From CALBZH01 sp964538515 (GTDB taxonomy: Bacteria > Desulfobacterota > Syntrophobacteria > Syntrophobacterales > Syntrophobacteraceae): a DNA stretch of 64,000 bases. The notes under the pieces are model-generated. The model saw nothing but the letters and a program-made list of their open reading frames with translations, ran no database searches and was not told the DNA's origin. The stretch covers positions 1-64,000 of the forward strand of contig CAZIEW010000018.1 in the NCBI GenBank assembly GCA_964538515.1. Reading direction: 5' to 3'. This document shows positions 47,133 to 55,010 of this stretch, in pieces. The position numbers were made by a program, and so were the translations under genes. Numbering within the stretch: position 1 is the first letter of the stretch; each line of letters starts with the position of its first letter.

Positions 47133-48869
47133 ATGGAGAAAATTTTGCGCATTGATATGGGTGCGCCCGGAGGTCCCGCAATTTCAGAAACGGGGTTGGG
47201 CGAATACGCGGGTCTGGGCGGCCGAGCACTCACTTCGGCCGTCGTATCCAAAGAGGTGCCGCCGTTATGTCATCCGCTCGGAGCGGAAAACAAGCTCGTC
47301 ATCGCTCCGGGCCTCTTGAGCGGGACGGCGGCCGCCATGTCCGGCCGCCTGTCCGTCGGCGCCAAAAGCCCCCTCACCGGCGGCATCAAGGAATCCAATG
47401 CGGGGGGCCAGACTTCCCAGGTCCTGGCCCGCCTGGGGTATGCGGCCATTATCTTGGAAGGCAAGCCGGCCGGAAACGACCTTTACAAAATCGTCATCAA
47501 CCAGGACGGCGTGAAGGTCTCGATCGACAACACCCTGAAGATGCTGCCGAATTACGACCTGATCGAGAAAATGAAAGCCGAGCATGGCGAGAGCATCGCC
47601 TGCCTGTCCATCGGACCCGCCGGAGAAATGAAGATGGGGGCGGCTTCGATCGCCAACACGGACATGGAGCTTCGGCCGACCCGGCACTGCGGTCGCGGAG
47701 GACTCGGGGCGGTCATGGGCTCGAAAAACGTCAAAGTGATCGTTTTGGACGACACGGGCGCGAAGATGCGCTCTCCCGCGGACCCCGAGAAGTTCAAGGC
47801 CGCGAACAAAGCCTTCGTCGAGGGACTGAAGAAGCATCCGGTCACGGGACAGGGGCTTCCCGCCTATGGGACCAACGTTCTCACCAACATCATCAATGAG
47901 GCGGGGGCGTATCCGACCTACAACTTCAAGGACGGCCGCTTTGACGGGGTTCACAAGATCAGCGGCGAAACCCAGGCGGAAACCGAAACGGCCCGAGGGG
48001 GCCTCGCCACCCATGGGTGCCACCGCGGCTGCGTCATCCGCTGCTCCGGCATCTATCACGACAAGGACGGCCATTTCCTGACCAAGCAGCCCGAGTACGA
48101 GACCGTGTGGGCCCACGGCGGCAACTGCGGCATCTCCGACCTGGACGCCATCGCCATGATGGACTTTCTCGACGACAACTACGGGCTGGACACCATCGAG
48201 ATGGGGGTGACCATCGGGGTCGCCATGGAGGCGGGCATCATCCCCTTCGGCGACGCTCAGGCCGCCATCAACCTCCTGAAGGAAGTGGGACAGGGCACGC
48301 CGCTGGGACGCATCCTCGGGAGCGGGGCCGCGGTCACGGGCAAAGTCTTCGGCGTCGAGAGGGTGCCGGTCGTCAAGGGGCAGGGCTTTCCTGCTTACGA
48401 CCCAAGGGCGGTGAAAGGCCTCGGCGTGACCTACGCCACCAGTCCCATGGGCGCCGATCACACGGCCGGATACGCGGTGACCGCCAACATCCTCAAAGTG
48501 GGCGGAGAGGTGAACCCGCTCAAGCCCGAAGGGCAGCTCGAGCTGTCCCGCAACCTCCAGATCGCGACGGCGGCCGTGGATTCGACCGGCATGTGCCTCT
48601 TCATCGCCTTCGCGCTGCTCGATCAGCCGGAAACGTTTCAGGCCCTCCTGGACCTGCTCAACGGGTTTTACGGATTCAACCTGACCGGTGACGACGTCAC
48701 GGCCCTCGGAAAGAAGGTCCTGTCGATGGAGCGCGATTTCAACGCACGCGCCGGATTCACGTCCGCCCACGACCGGCTCCCCGAGTTCTTCAAGCGCGAT
48801 CCGCTGTCGCCGCACCAGGTGGTGTTCGACGTCAAAGACGAGGAGCTGGACCAGGTTTTCAACTGGTAA
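47133..48869 (+). CDS. Second aldehyde:ferredoxin oxidoreductase-family protein
   Basis: A 578-residue AOR-family enzyme from ATG 47133 (CGAGGAGA upstream). N-terminal features include EYAGLGGRALTSAVV, the pterin-region SIGPAGEMKMGAASIANTD and RHCGRGGLGAVMGSKNVK. The iron-sulfur ligands appear as CHRGCVIRC (Cys296, Cys300, Cys304), a C-x3-C-x3-C spacing instead of C-x2-C-x3-C. It shares only family-level resemblance with the AOR at 34059-35804. No ferredoxin gene is adjacent. A terminator-like hairpin follows. Confidence 0.9.
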   Translation: MEKILRIDMGAPGGPAISETGLGEYAGLGGRALTSAVVSKEVPPLCHPLGAENKLVIAPGLLSGTAAAMSGRLSVGAKSPLTGGIKESNAGGQTSQVLARLGYAAIILEGKPAGNDLYKIVINQDGVKVSIDNTLKMLPNYDLIEKMKAEHGESIACLSIGPAGEMKMGAASIANTDMELRPTRHCGRGGLGAVMGSKNVKVIVLDDTGAKMRSPADPEKFKAANKAFVEGLKKHPVTGQGLPAYGTNVLTNIINEAGAYPTYNFKDGRFDGVHKISGETQAETETARGGLATHGCHRGCVIRCSGIYHDKDGHFLTKQPEYETVWAHGGNCGISDLDAIAMMDFLDDNYGLDTIEMGVTIGVAMEAGIIPFGDAQAAINLLKEVGQGTPLGRILGSGAAVTGKVFGVERVPVVKGQGFPAYDPRAVKGLGVTYATSPMGADHTAGYAVTANILKVGGEVNPLKPEGQLELSRNLQIATAAVDSTGMCLFIAFALLDQPETFQALLDLLNGFYGFNLTGDDVTALGKKVLSMERDFNARAGFTSAHDRLPEFFKRDPLSPHQVVFDVKDEELDQVFNW

Positions 48870-48901
48870 GGCAAGCGTCAGCCATCGGATATGCTTGTTG
48901 C

Positions 48902-48938
48902 CAATGCCTGCTCCGGGGCGCCTGCGGAGCAGGCATTG
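48902..48938 (+). terminator. Terminator-like hairpin after the AOR gene
   Basis: CAATGCCTGCTCC (48902-48914) and GGAGCAGGCATTG (48926-48938) form a perfect 13-bp stem with an 11-base loop, followed by TTGTTGTCAT, a weak T-rich tail. Its place 33 bases after the AOR stop fits transcription termination. Confidence 0.7.
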
Positions 48939-49062
48939 TTGTCATGGGCTGTGATCGAGAACGTGCCGGTTCACTGCCACACAGGTGGGTGTCCGTGCCG
49001 TTTCCTCGTCTTGCCAACACGGATCCACCAGGTCCAACGCCGTTCACCGATAAAGGCTTGCC

Positions 49063-50238
49063 ATGCAGCCATCACAGACTGTCGACTACTATGCGTCCGA
49101 AGATCTGCTGACCGATTCCGAACGGACAATCCGCGACCGGGTGCGCCGTTGGGTTGAAGAGCGCTATCTCCCTCACGCGTCGGATTGGTTCGAGCGGGGG
49201 GTATTTCCCCTTGAGCTCGTGCCCGAAATGGCGGACCTGGGGCTTTTGGGCATGAAGCTCAGCTCCCATGGCGGACGGGGATGGAATGCGATGACCTATG
49301 GACTGGTCTGCCAGGAGATCGAGCGCGGCGATTCCGGGCTCCGATCGTTTGTTTCCGTCATGAATTCCCTGGTGATTCACCCCATTGCCACGTTTGGAAC
49401 GGAAGCACAGAAAGATCGATGGCTGCCGGGGCTGGTGAAGGGTCACCTGATTGGCTGCTTCGGCATGACGGAGCCGCAAGCGGGCTCCGACCCGCGGAGC
49501 ATGCAAACGACCGCGGTGCGTGACGGGGGCGACTTCCTCCTGAACGGCCGCAAGATGTGGATCACCAACGGGGAGATCGCCCATCTGGCCGTCGTGTGGG
49601 CAAGAACCGAGCAAGGGATTCGCGCCTTCCTGGTGGAAAAGGGCGCACCGGGGTTCTCGGCCCAACCCATCCAACGAAAAATGTCCATGCGTGCTTCGGT
49701 TACCTCCTCTCTTCGGTTCGACAACGTGCCCATCCCTGCCGAGAATGTGCTCCCGGGAACCGATGGCCTCAGGTCCGCCCTCCAGTGTTTGAACGAAGCC
49801 CGTTACGGAATCGCGTGGGGGGCCGTCGGCGCCGCCATGGCCTGCTACGAATCCGCCCTCCTGTATGCCCGAACCCGGATTCAGTTCGGCGTACCGCTGG
49901 CCTCCTTCCAGTTGGTGCAAAGCAAGCTCGTGAAGATGCTGACAGAAATCACCAAGGCCCAGCTGCTCTGCATCCGCCTGGGGCGCCTCAAAGACGAGGG
50001 CCGCGCCCATCATACCCAGGTCTCACTTGCCAAGATGAACAACGCTTCCGAAGCCTTGAAAATTGCGCGAGCCGCGCGAGACATCCTCGGGGCAACCGGC
50101 ATCACCCTCGGACACCCGGTGATCCGACACATGCTGAACCTTGAAACCGTCAACACGTACGAAGGGACTCAGGACATTCACACGCTCGCCATCGGGCGAG
50201 ACATCACGGGAATCAGCGCGATCTCTCAAGGCGGTTGA
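49063..50238 (+). CDS. gcdH: Glutaryl-CoA dehydrogenase-like acyl-CoA dehydrogenase
   Basis: A 391-residue FAD enzyme with the glutaryl-CoA dehydrogenase signature: EIERGDSGLRSFVSVMNSLV, CFGMTEPQAGSDP, MWITNGEIAHLAVVWART and NTYEGTQDIHTLAIGRDITG. Catalytic base Glu367 is preceded by Tyr366, and Glu87, Arg94 and Ser95 match the residues I recall as contacting the glutaryl carboxylate. From memory of the structural literature, Tyr before the catalytic Glu and Glu at position 87 favour the decarboxylating type that yields crotonyl-CoA. It converges with the ALDH gene and fits lysine or aromatic catabolism. Confidence 0.88.
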   Translation: MQPSQTVDYYASEDLLTDSERTIRDRVRRWVEERYLPHASDWFERGVFPLELVPEMADLGLLGMKLSSHGGRGWNAMTYGLVCQEIERGDSGLRSFVSVMNSLVIHPIATFGTEAQKDRWLPGLVKGHLIGCFGMTEPQAGSDPRSMQTTAVRDGGDFLLNGRKMWITNGEIAHLAVVWARTEQGIRAFLVEKGAPGFSAQPIQRKMSMRASVTSSLRFDNVPIPAENVLPGTDGLRSALQCLNEARYGIAWGAVGAAMACYESALLYARTRIQFGVPLASFQLVQSKLVKMLTEITKAQLLCIRLGRLKDEGRAHHTQVSLAKMNNASEALKIARAARDILGATGITLGHPVIRHMLNLETVNTYEGTQDIHTLAIGRDITGISAISQGG

Positions 50239-50310
50239 AGTTTGCCTCGGATCATCACGAAGATGACACGCCGGACTGGAGCGCCTCAACCAAACCCTCA
50301 AGCACCGGCG

Positions 50311-51843
50311 TCATCCCAGATCGAACGAGATCCCTTGGGCGAGCGGCATTTCGCTCGACCAGTTGATCGTGCTTGTCTGGCGGCGCATGTACACCTTCCA
50401 GGCATCCGATCCCGATTCGCGCCCGCCTCCCGAATCCTTTTCCCCCCCGAAGGCGCCTCCAATCTCGGCCCCCGAGGTGCTGACGTTCACGTTGGCGATC
50501 CCGCAGTCGCTCCCTTTGGCGCTGAGGAAAAGCTCCGCCTCCCGGAGGTCGTTCGTAAAAATGGAAGAGGTTAGCCCCTGGGGAACGCCGTTTTGGATGG
50601 CGATCGCCTCATCCAGGGTCTTGGCCCGCATGAGGTACAGGATCGGAGCAAACGTCTCCTCCATGACCGCGGGAAGATCCGGCTTCGCCTCGCAAAGGCA
50701 CGGTGTCACATAGGCTCCCGCCTCAAAGAGCCCCCCGGAAAGCACATCCCCGCCGTACACGATGCCCCCGCCCTGCTCCCGGACCGATCCGAGCACCCGC
50801 TGCATCTTCTGAACCGCTGCACGGTCGATCAGCGGCCCCATGAGTGTCCCCTTGTCCAACGGATCTCCGATTCGAACTTGACGGTAAGCGGCAACGAGGC
50901 GCTCGACCAGAGCCTGATAGACGCCTTCGAGGATGATCAGGCGTCGGATGGTCGTACAGCGCTGGCCGGCCGTTCCCACCGCACCGAAGAGGATGGCACG
51001 CGCGGCCAGATCGAGATCCGCGTGCTCCGTTACGATGACGGCATTGTTGCCCCCGAGCTCCAGAAGCGGCCGTCCAAGCCGGGCAAGAACCGTTTGCCCC
51101 ACTCGACGCCCCATGGCGACGCTGCCCGTCGCGGAAACCAGAGGCAACCGTCTGTCCGCGATCATGGCCTCGCCAACCCCGTGCCTGTCCCCGATCACGA
51201 TGTTTAAAATGCCTTCCGGAAGATCGTTCTCCTCGAGGACGCAACCCAGGATACGCTGGATGGCGAGTGCTGTGAGCGGTGTTCGGCTCGAGGGCTTCCA
51301 CACGATCGTGTCCCCCGCAACGAGCCCGATCATGGCATTCCAGGACCACACGGCCGCAGGGAAATTAAAGGCCGTGATGACGCCGATCGGTCCGAGGGGA
51401 TGCCACTGCTCGTAAAGCCGGTGCATCGGCCGCTCACTGGGCATCGTGAGACCATAGAGCATCCGCGACTGCCCCACGGCAAAATCGCAGACGTCGATCA
51501 TCTCCTGGACCTCGCCTTGGGCTTCCGCCAGAATTTTGCCGTTCTCCAGCGTGATCAGCTCCGCAAGATCCTGCTTCACCTCCCGCAGCCGCTGCCCGAA
51601 CTGGCGCACGATCTCCCCGCGCCTGGGGGCCGGCACGGAGCGCCAGATTTTGAAGGCGCGCGCCGCCTTTGCCGCCACCCGATCGTAGTCCGCCGCCGTC
51701 GCCTGCCGGACCTCCCCCAGCACCCGGCCGTCAATGGGCGACACGGACTCCAGAAGCCCGCCGCCGCATTCCAGCCACTCCCTCCCGGTCGCAGCGCCCG
51801 GGCTCACCGAATGCAGTCCCAAATTTATCAGTACCGTATCCAC
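50311..51843 (-). CDS. ALDH7-like aldehyde dehydrogenase (aminoadipate-semialdehyde type)
   Basis: A 510-residue NAD(P)-dependent aldehyde dehydrogenase. Catalytic Cys lies in GTAGQRCTT, the general-base Glu in LELGGNNAVIV, and the NAD-binding lysine in VAGDTIVWKPSSRTPL. The N-terminal SVSPIDGRVLGEVRQAT and the C-terminal STSGAEIGGAFGGEKDSGGG with GSDAWKVYMRRQTSTIN are characteristic of the antiquitin (ALDH7) group, which oxidises alpha-aminoadipate semialdehyde in lysine breakdown. GTG 51843 follows GGAGGAG at six bases. The HicBA remnant and the aminotransferase lie upstream on the same strand. Confidence 0.9.
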   Translation of the reverse strand: MDTVLINLGLHSVSPGAATGREWLECGGGLLESVSPIDGRVLGEVRQATAADYDRVAAKAARAFKIWRSVPAPRRGEIVRQFGQRLREVKQDLAELITLENGKILAEAQGEVQEMIDVCDFAVGQSRMLYGLTMPSERPMHRLYEQWHPLGPIGVITAFNFPAAVWSWNAMIGLVAGDTIVWKPSSRTPLTALAIQRILGCVLEENDLPEGILNIVIGDRHGVGEAMIADRRLPLVSATGSVAMGRRVGQTVLARLGRPLLELGGNNAVIVTEHADLDLAARAILFGAVGTAGQRCTTIRRLIILEGVYQALVERLVAAYRQVRIGDPLDKGTLMGPLIDRAAVQKMQRVLGSVREQGGGIVYGGDVLSGGLFEAGAYVTPCLCEAKPDLPAVMEETFAPILYLMRAKTLDEAIAIQNGVPQGLTSSIFTNDLREAELFLSAKGSDCGIANVNVSTSGAEIGGAFGGEKDSGGGRESGSDAWKVYMRRQTSTINWSSEMPLAQGISFDLG

Positions 51844-51930
51844 GGTTCTCCTCCGTTCCTAGTGCGTCTTCTCGCGCGACGTGCGCCGTTTCATTCATAA
51901 AACGATCGCAGGTGGGTGGCTGAGCGCAGC

Positions 51931-52155
51931 CTACAGCTTGCCGATATACTCTGCGAGAGTGATCCCTTAATTTTTGCAGACTTGCCGGAGTAAGACAGGC
52001 GAAATATCCCTCCCTGCATGGAAGGGGACTCTGGTACCCCGTCCGTCCGGATGTCGAAATGGCTTGTTCGCCCCCCGCCGACGAATCTCCTGAAAACCAA
52101 GCTGCATCAACACCGCGGCAAGCTCCTGGGGCTTCAGTACCGGAACCCTCCCCAT
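51931..52155 (-). pseudogene. hicA: Decayed HicA-type toxin gene
   Basis: The frame from ATG 52155 follows HicA: ELAAVLMQLGFQEIRRRG, FRHPDGRGTRVPFHAGRDIS and LLRQVCKN, then a TAA at 51967-51969. Reading past it in frame gives GITLAEYIGKL and a TAG at 51931, just like the normal C-terminal tail of HicA proteins, so the TAA is a nonsense change. In addition the active-site region that normally reads GSHH-F reads GANKPF, lacking the catalytic His. The mRNA-cleaving toxin is therefore probably inactive. It follows the hicB stop by one base. Confidence 0.75.
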
Positions 52156-52156
52156 C

Positions 52157-52366
52157 TCAAGCCACCATGACCGTCTGCGTGCCGACGAATTCGGCTTCCA
52201 ACTTGGGCGCACCCTCCTCGAGAAGCATCTCGATCACTTCCTTCACAGTTCTGTTCACCTCATCCAAGCTCTCACCCTGAGTGTGAGCGCCTGGGAAACC
52301 TGGCACATAGCCCACGTAAAATCCTGTCTCCGAACACCTTTCCACGACCGCGGTAAACACCTTCAT
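52157..52366 (-). CDS. hicB: HicB-type antitoxin
   Basis: A 69-residue protein with the HicB fold: MKVFTAVVERCSETGFYVGY, then VPGFPGAHTQGESLDEVNRT and KEVIEMLLEEG. These small HicB proteins bind and neutralise HicA and lack a separate DNA-binding domain. It starts 29 bases after the aminotransferase stop and is followed by the hicA remnant. With hicA decayed it may be on its way to loss, or serve to counter a homologous toxin elsewhere. Confidence 0.88.
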   Translation of the reverse strand: MKVFTAVVERCSETGFYVGYVPGFPGAHTQGESLDEVNRTVKEVIEMLLEEGAPKLEAEFVGTQTVMVA

Positions 52367-52395
52367 GCCATGTCTCCTCAAGGACAGATGACGCT

Positions 52396-53721
52396 TCAAC
52401 CTGCTGCTGCCCTCAGAACTTCTTCCAGAATCGTCAGGCTGGTGTCCACTTCCTCTTCGGAAATGGTCAGGGCCGGTGAGATCCGGATCGTGTTCTCGCC
52501 GCAGCCGAGGAGGAGGAGTCCCTTGGCGAAGGCCGCCTGGACGATGGCGTTGCGCCATTCGGGGGCGCGCTCCTTGGTTTCACGGTCCTTGACGATCTCG
52601 ATCCCGATCATGAGTCCTTTGCCGCGCACATCCCCGATGCATTCGATGGATTGCTGAAGCGCGTGCAGACCTTCCATGAACTGCTCGCCGCGAGCGGCGG
52701 CGTTGGCCATGAGCGCCTCTTCCAGGAGGTCGATGGTGGCCAGGGCCGCGGCGCAGGAGACCGGGTTTCCACCGAAGGTCGAGGCGTGGGACCCTGCTTC
52801 CCAATCCATCAAGTCCGTCCGCGCCACCATCGCGCCAAGCGGCATGCCGGACGCGACGCCCTTGGCAATGGCGAGGACATCCGGGACAACGGCGAAGTGC
52901 TCGACGGCGAACATCTTGCCGGTCCGCCCCATCCCGGATTGAACCTCGTCCGCGACCAACAAAATGCCGTACTTCTCGGTCAACGCTCTGAGAGAGGCCA
53001 AGAACCGAGGTGGGGGAACGATGTAGCCGCCTTCCCCCTGGATCGGCTCCACAAAGACCGCCGCCACTTCTTCGGGCGGCACGCAGGTGCGGAACAGGAC
53101 GTCCTCGATCCACTGCACGCATTCCGTGCCGCAGCGATCCGCGTACATCCCATGGATGCACCGGTAGCAACTGGGGTAAGGCACGTGCGTGATGCCCGAG
53201 ATCAGCGGGCTGTAATGCCGTTTTTGTACGATCTTGCTCGCCGTGAGCGAGAGGGCTCCCATCGTGCGCCCGTGAAACGCGCCGAAGAAGGCGATGTTGA
53301 GGTCTCGCCGCGTGTGCCAACGGGCGAGCTTGAAGGCGGCCTCGACCGCTTCCGCGCCCGAGTTGCCGAAAAAGACCTTGTGGGGCTCAGCCCCCGGGGC
53401 CAGCTCCGCCAGTCGCCGGGCGAGTCTGATTTGGGCCGTGTAGTAGAAATCGGTTCCCGACATATGAAGGAGCTGCTCGGCCTGATGCTTGATCGCCTCC
53501 ACAACCCGGGGATGGCAGTGCCCCGTGGTGCACACGGCAATCCCGGCCGTCAAATCGAGAAAGGTGTTCCCGTCGGGATCCCGGATCCATACCCCCTCGC
53601 CCTTCTCGGCGACGAGCGGGTAGACTCGGGTGTAGGACGGCGACACATATTGGGCGTCCTGCTCGATCAGAGCGGCCGCCTTGGGGCCTGGCAAGGGTGT
53701 CCGAATCTCAGGTCGTCTCAT
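52396..53721 (-). CDS. Class III aminotransferase (lysine/ornithine omega-aminotransferase-like)
   Basis: A 441-residue PLP enzyme. The N-terminal LPGPKAAALIEQDAQYVSPS and YPLVAEKGEGVWIRDPDGN resemble the broad ornithine/lysine aminotransferase and racemase group best known from Thermococcales. Core motifs are FFGNSGAEAVEAAFKLAR, VEPIQGEGGYIVPP, LLVADEVQSGMGRTGKMF and the Schiff-base Lys in IAKGVASGMPLG. Transfer of the epsilon-amino group of lysine would produce the substrate of the ALDH7-like enzyme encoded downstream. GABA or ornithine are alternative substrates. ATG 53721 is preferred; it overlaps the Cdd1-like gene by 14 bases. Confidence 0.87.
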   Translation of the reverse strand: MRRPEIRTPLPGPKAAALIEQDAQYVSPSYTRVYPLVAEKGEGVWIRDPDGNTFLDLTAGIAVCTTGHCHPRVVEAIKHQAEQLLHMSGTDFYYTAQIRLARRLAELAPGAEPHKVFFGNSGAEAVEAAFKLARWHTRRDLNIAFFGAFHGRTMGALSLTASKIVQKRHYSPLISGITHVPYPSCYRCIHGMYADRCGTECVQWIEDVLFRTCVPPEEVAAVFVEPIQGEGGYIVPPPRFLASLRALTEKYGILLVADEVQSGMGRTGKMFAVEHFAVVPDVLAIAKGVASGMPLGAMVARTDLMDWEAGSHASTFGGNPVSCAAALATIDLLEEALMANAAARGEQFMEGLHALQQSIECIGDVRGKGLMIGIEIVKDRETKERAPEWRNAIVQAAFAKGLLLLGCGENTIRISPALTISEEEVDTSLTILEEVLRAAAG

Positions 53722-53992
53722 GGCGCCTTTGCCTCCCTGGCTTCTCATCTTTCCAATTCCACCATTTCAAGCACTCCGGGTCGTGCACCTCATGGCTTGC
53801 GAAATAGACCGCGCAGCGAAAAACGTAGAGCATGCAGCGGTCGATGTGGCTTCCTCGAAGCGCCATCAGCCTCGCGTACATCGCCTCCGGGTCCGCTCGC
53901 CGAAGGTCTTCCACCCGATGAAATCCAAGATCCTCCAGGTCCTTGGCAATGCTCGGCCCAACGCCGGGAATGACCCGAAGCTCCTTGCCCAT
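53708..53992 (-). CDS. Cdd1-like helix-hairpin-helix protein
   Basis: A 94-residue protein with a helix-hairpin-helix DNA-binding motif (VIPGVGPSIAKDLEDLGFHR) followed by the conserved pattern ALRGSHIDRCMLYVFRCAVY and ECLKWWNWKDE. This is the family named 'pathogenicity locus Cdd1', whose molecular role is not established. It overlaps the start of the aminotransferase gene and may be its cotranscribed leader gene. Confidence 0.88.
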   Translation of the reverse strand: MGKELRVIPGVGPSIAKDLEDLGFHRVEDLRRADPEAMYARLMALRGSHIDRCMLYVFRCAVYFASHEVHDPECLKWWNWKDEKPGRQRRHETT

Positions 53993-54012
53993 TGTCTCTC
54001 CCGTCCTTGGAG

Positions 54013-54885
54013 CTACAGGATCCCGAGGTCTCCCAGGATCTGGCGGGTAATGTCGAGGCGCGCTTTCAGGAACGCATCGTCCACGTGGGCTCCTTCGATG
54101 TTTGTGGCAAAACAGTAGAGCTGACCCGACTTTTCAATTGCTCCGATAAACCACCCGATCGGCTGCCCGGCCCGCTGCACGGCTCCGGTCTTGCCGCTCA
54201 GCCGGTAGCTTGGCGTGTCCTCCATCACGAGGATCCGTTTGACGATCTCCATGGACCGCCTGGAAAACGGCAGGTCACCCTGGTAAAGCCGCCGCAGGAA
54301 TTCGACTTGCTCGTCCGCCGAAATTCGCAGTCCCCCGTCCAGCCAAAACGAATCGACGGGGCCCGTGAGATTTCGGTTGCCGTATCCAACCTCGTCCACG
54401 AAGTGCTGCATGCGCTCCTTACCCAGCCTTCGGGCCAGTTCCTGGTAGTACCAAACGGCGGATGCCGCCATGGCGGACTGGAGCGTCTGGTCGCGATTCC
54501 ATGCTGCAATCTGGTACTGTGTGCCGTCCCACGGAAGCATGGTGCTCTCGTCCTGGACGACTCCGGCTTCCAACGCCATGAGCGCGTTCATCACCTTGAA
54601 GGTCGATGCGGGAAGGAATCTCTCTTCACACCGTTCGGGGTTGTAACGCACATAGGACTTCGCATTCACGGCGAAGAGGACGAACGCCCCCTTGACATTG
54701 GCGGCATCGAAGTATTTCTTGAAATCGGGTCGCAGCTCAACAGCCGGCACGGCAACCCGCGCCGGATCGATGGGAGGCAGCGTCGGGGGATCGGTTTCCG
54801 TGATCCCCGCCAGCACGTTTGCCGTCGCACCCCAAAACAGGCACAGGCCCAGGAGGAGTGCTTTTTGCCCCTTATTCAGTCGCAT
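54013..54885 (-). CDS. Class D (OXA-like) beta-lactamase
   Basis: A 290-residue exported serine hydrolase with signal peptide ALLLGLCLFWGATANVLAG. All class D motifs are present: nucleophile STFK (Ser94, Lys97), SAV in the SxV position, YGN, the FWLDGGLRIS tryptophan region, KTG in LSGKTGAV, and GWFIGAIE. It hydrolyses beta-lactams in the periplasm, or could be a sensor/housekeeping homologue. AAAGGA lies six bases before ATG 54885; ATG 54900 is an alternative. There is no mobile element around it, so it looks chromosomal. It is transcribed away from the pdh operon. Confidence 0.92.
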   Translation of the reverse strand: MRLNKGQKALLLGLCLFWGATANVLAGITETDPPTLPPIDPARVAVPAVELRPDFKKYFDAANVKGAFVLFAVNAKSYVRYNPERCEERFLPASTFKVMNALMALEAGVVQDESTMLPWDGTQYQIAAWNRDQTLQSAMAASAVWYYQELARRLGKERMQHFVDEVGYGNRNLTGPVDSFWLDGGLRISADEQVEFLRRLYQGDLPFSRRSMEIVKRILVMEDTPSYRLSGKTGAVQRAGQPIGWFIGAIEKSGQLYCFATNIEGAHVDDAFLKARLDITRQILGDLGIL

Positions 54886-55010
54886 TGCAGTTCCTTTCAT
54901 GAATCATGGCTCTCCGGGGAGCAAAGCGTTGACCGCTCCCGGATTTCATAGTTTACTGACTCCATACGGTTTCTATCATTTCCGCTCCCAGCCAACAAAG
55001 GATAAGCGCG

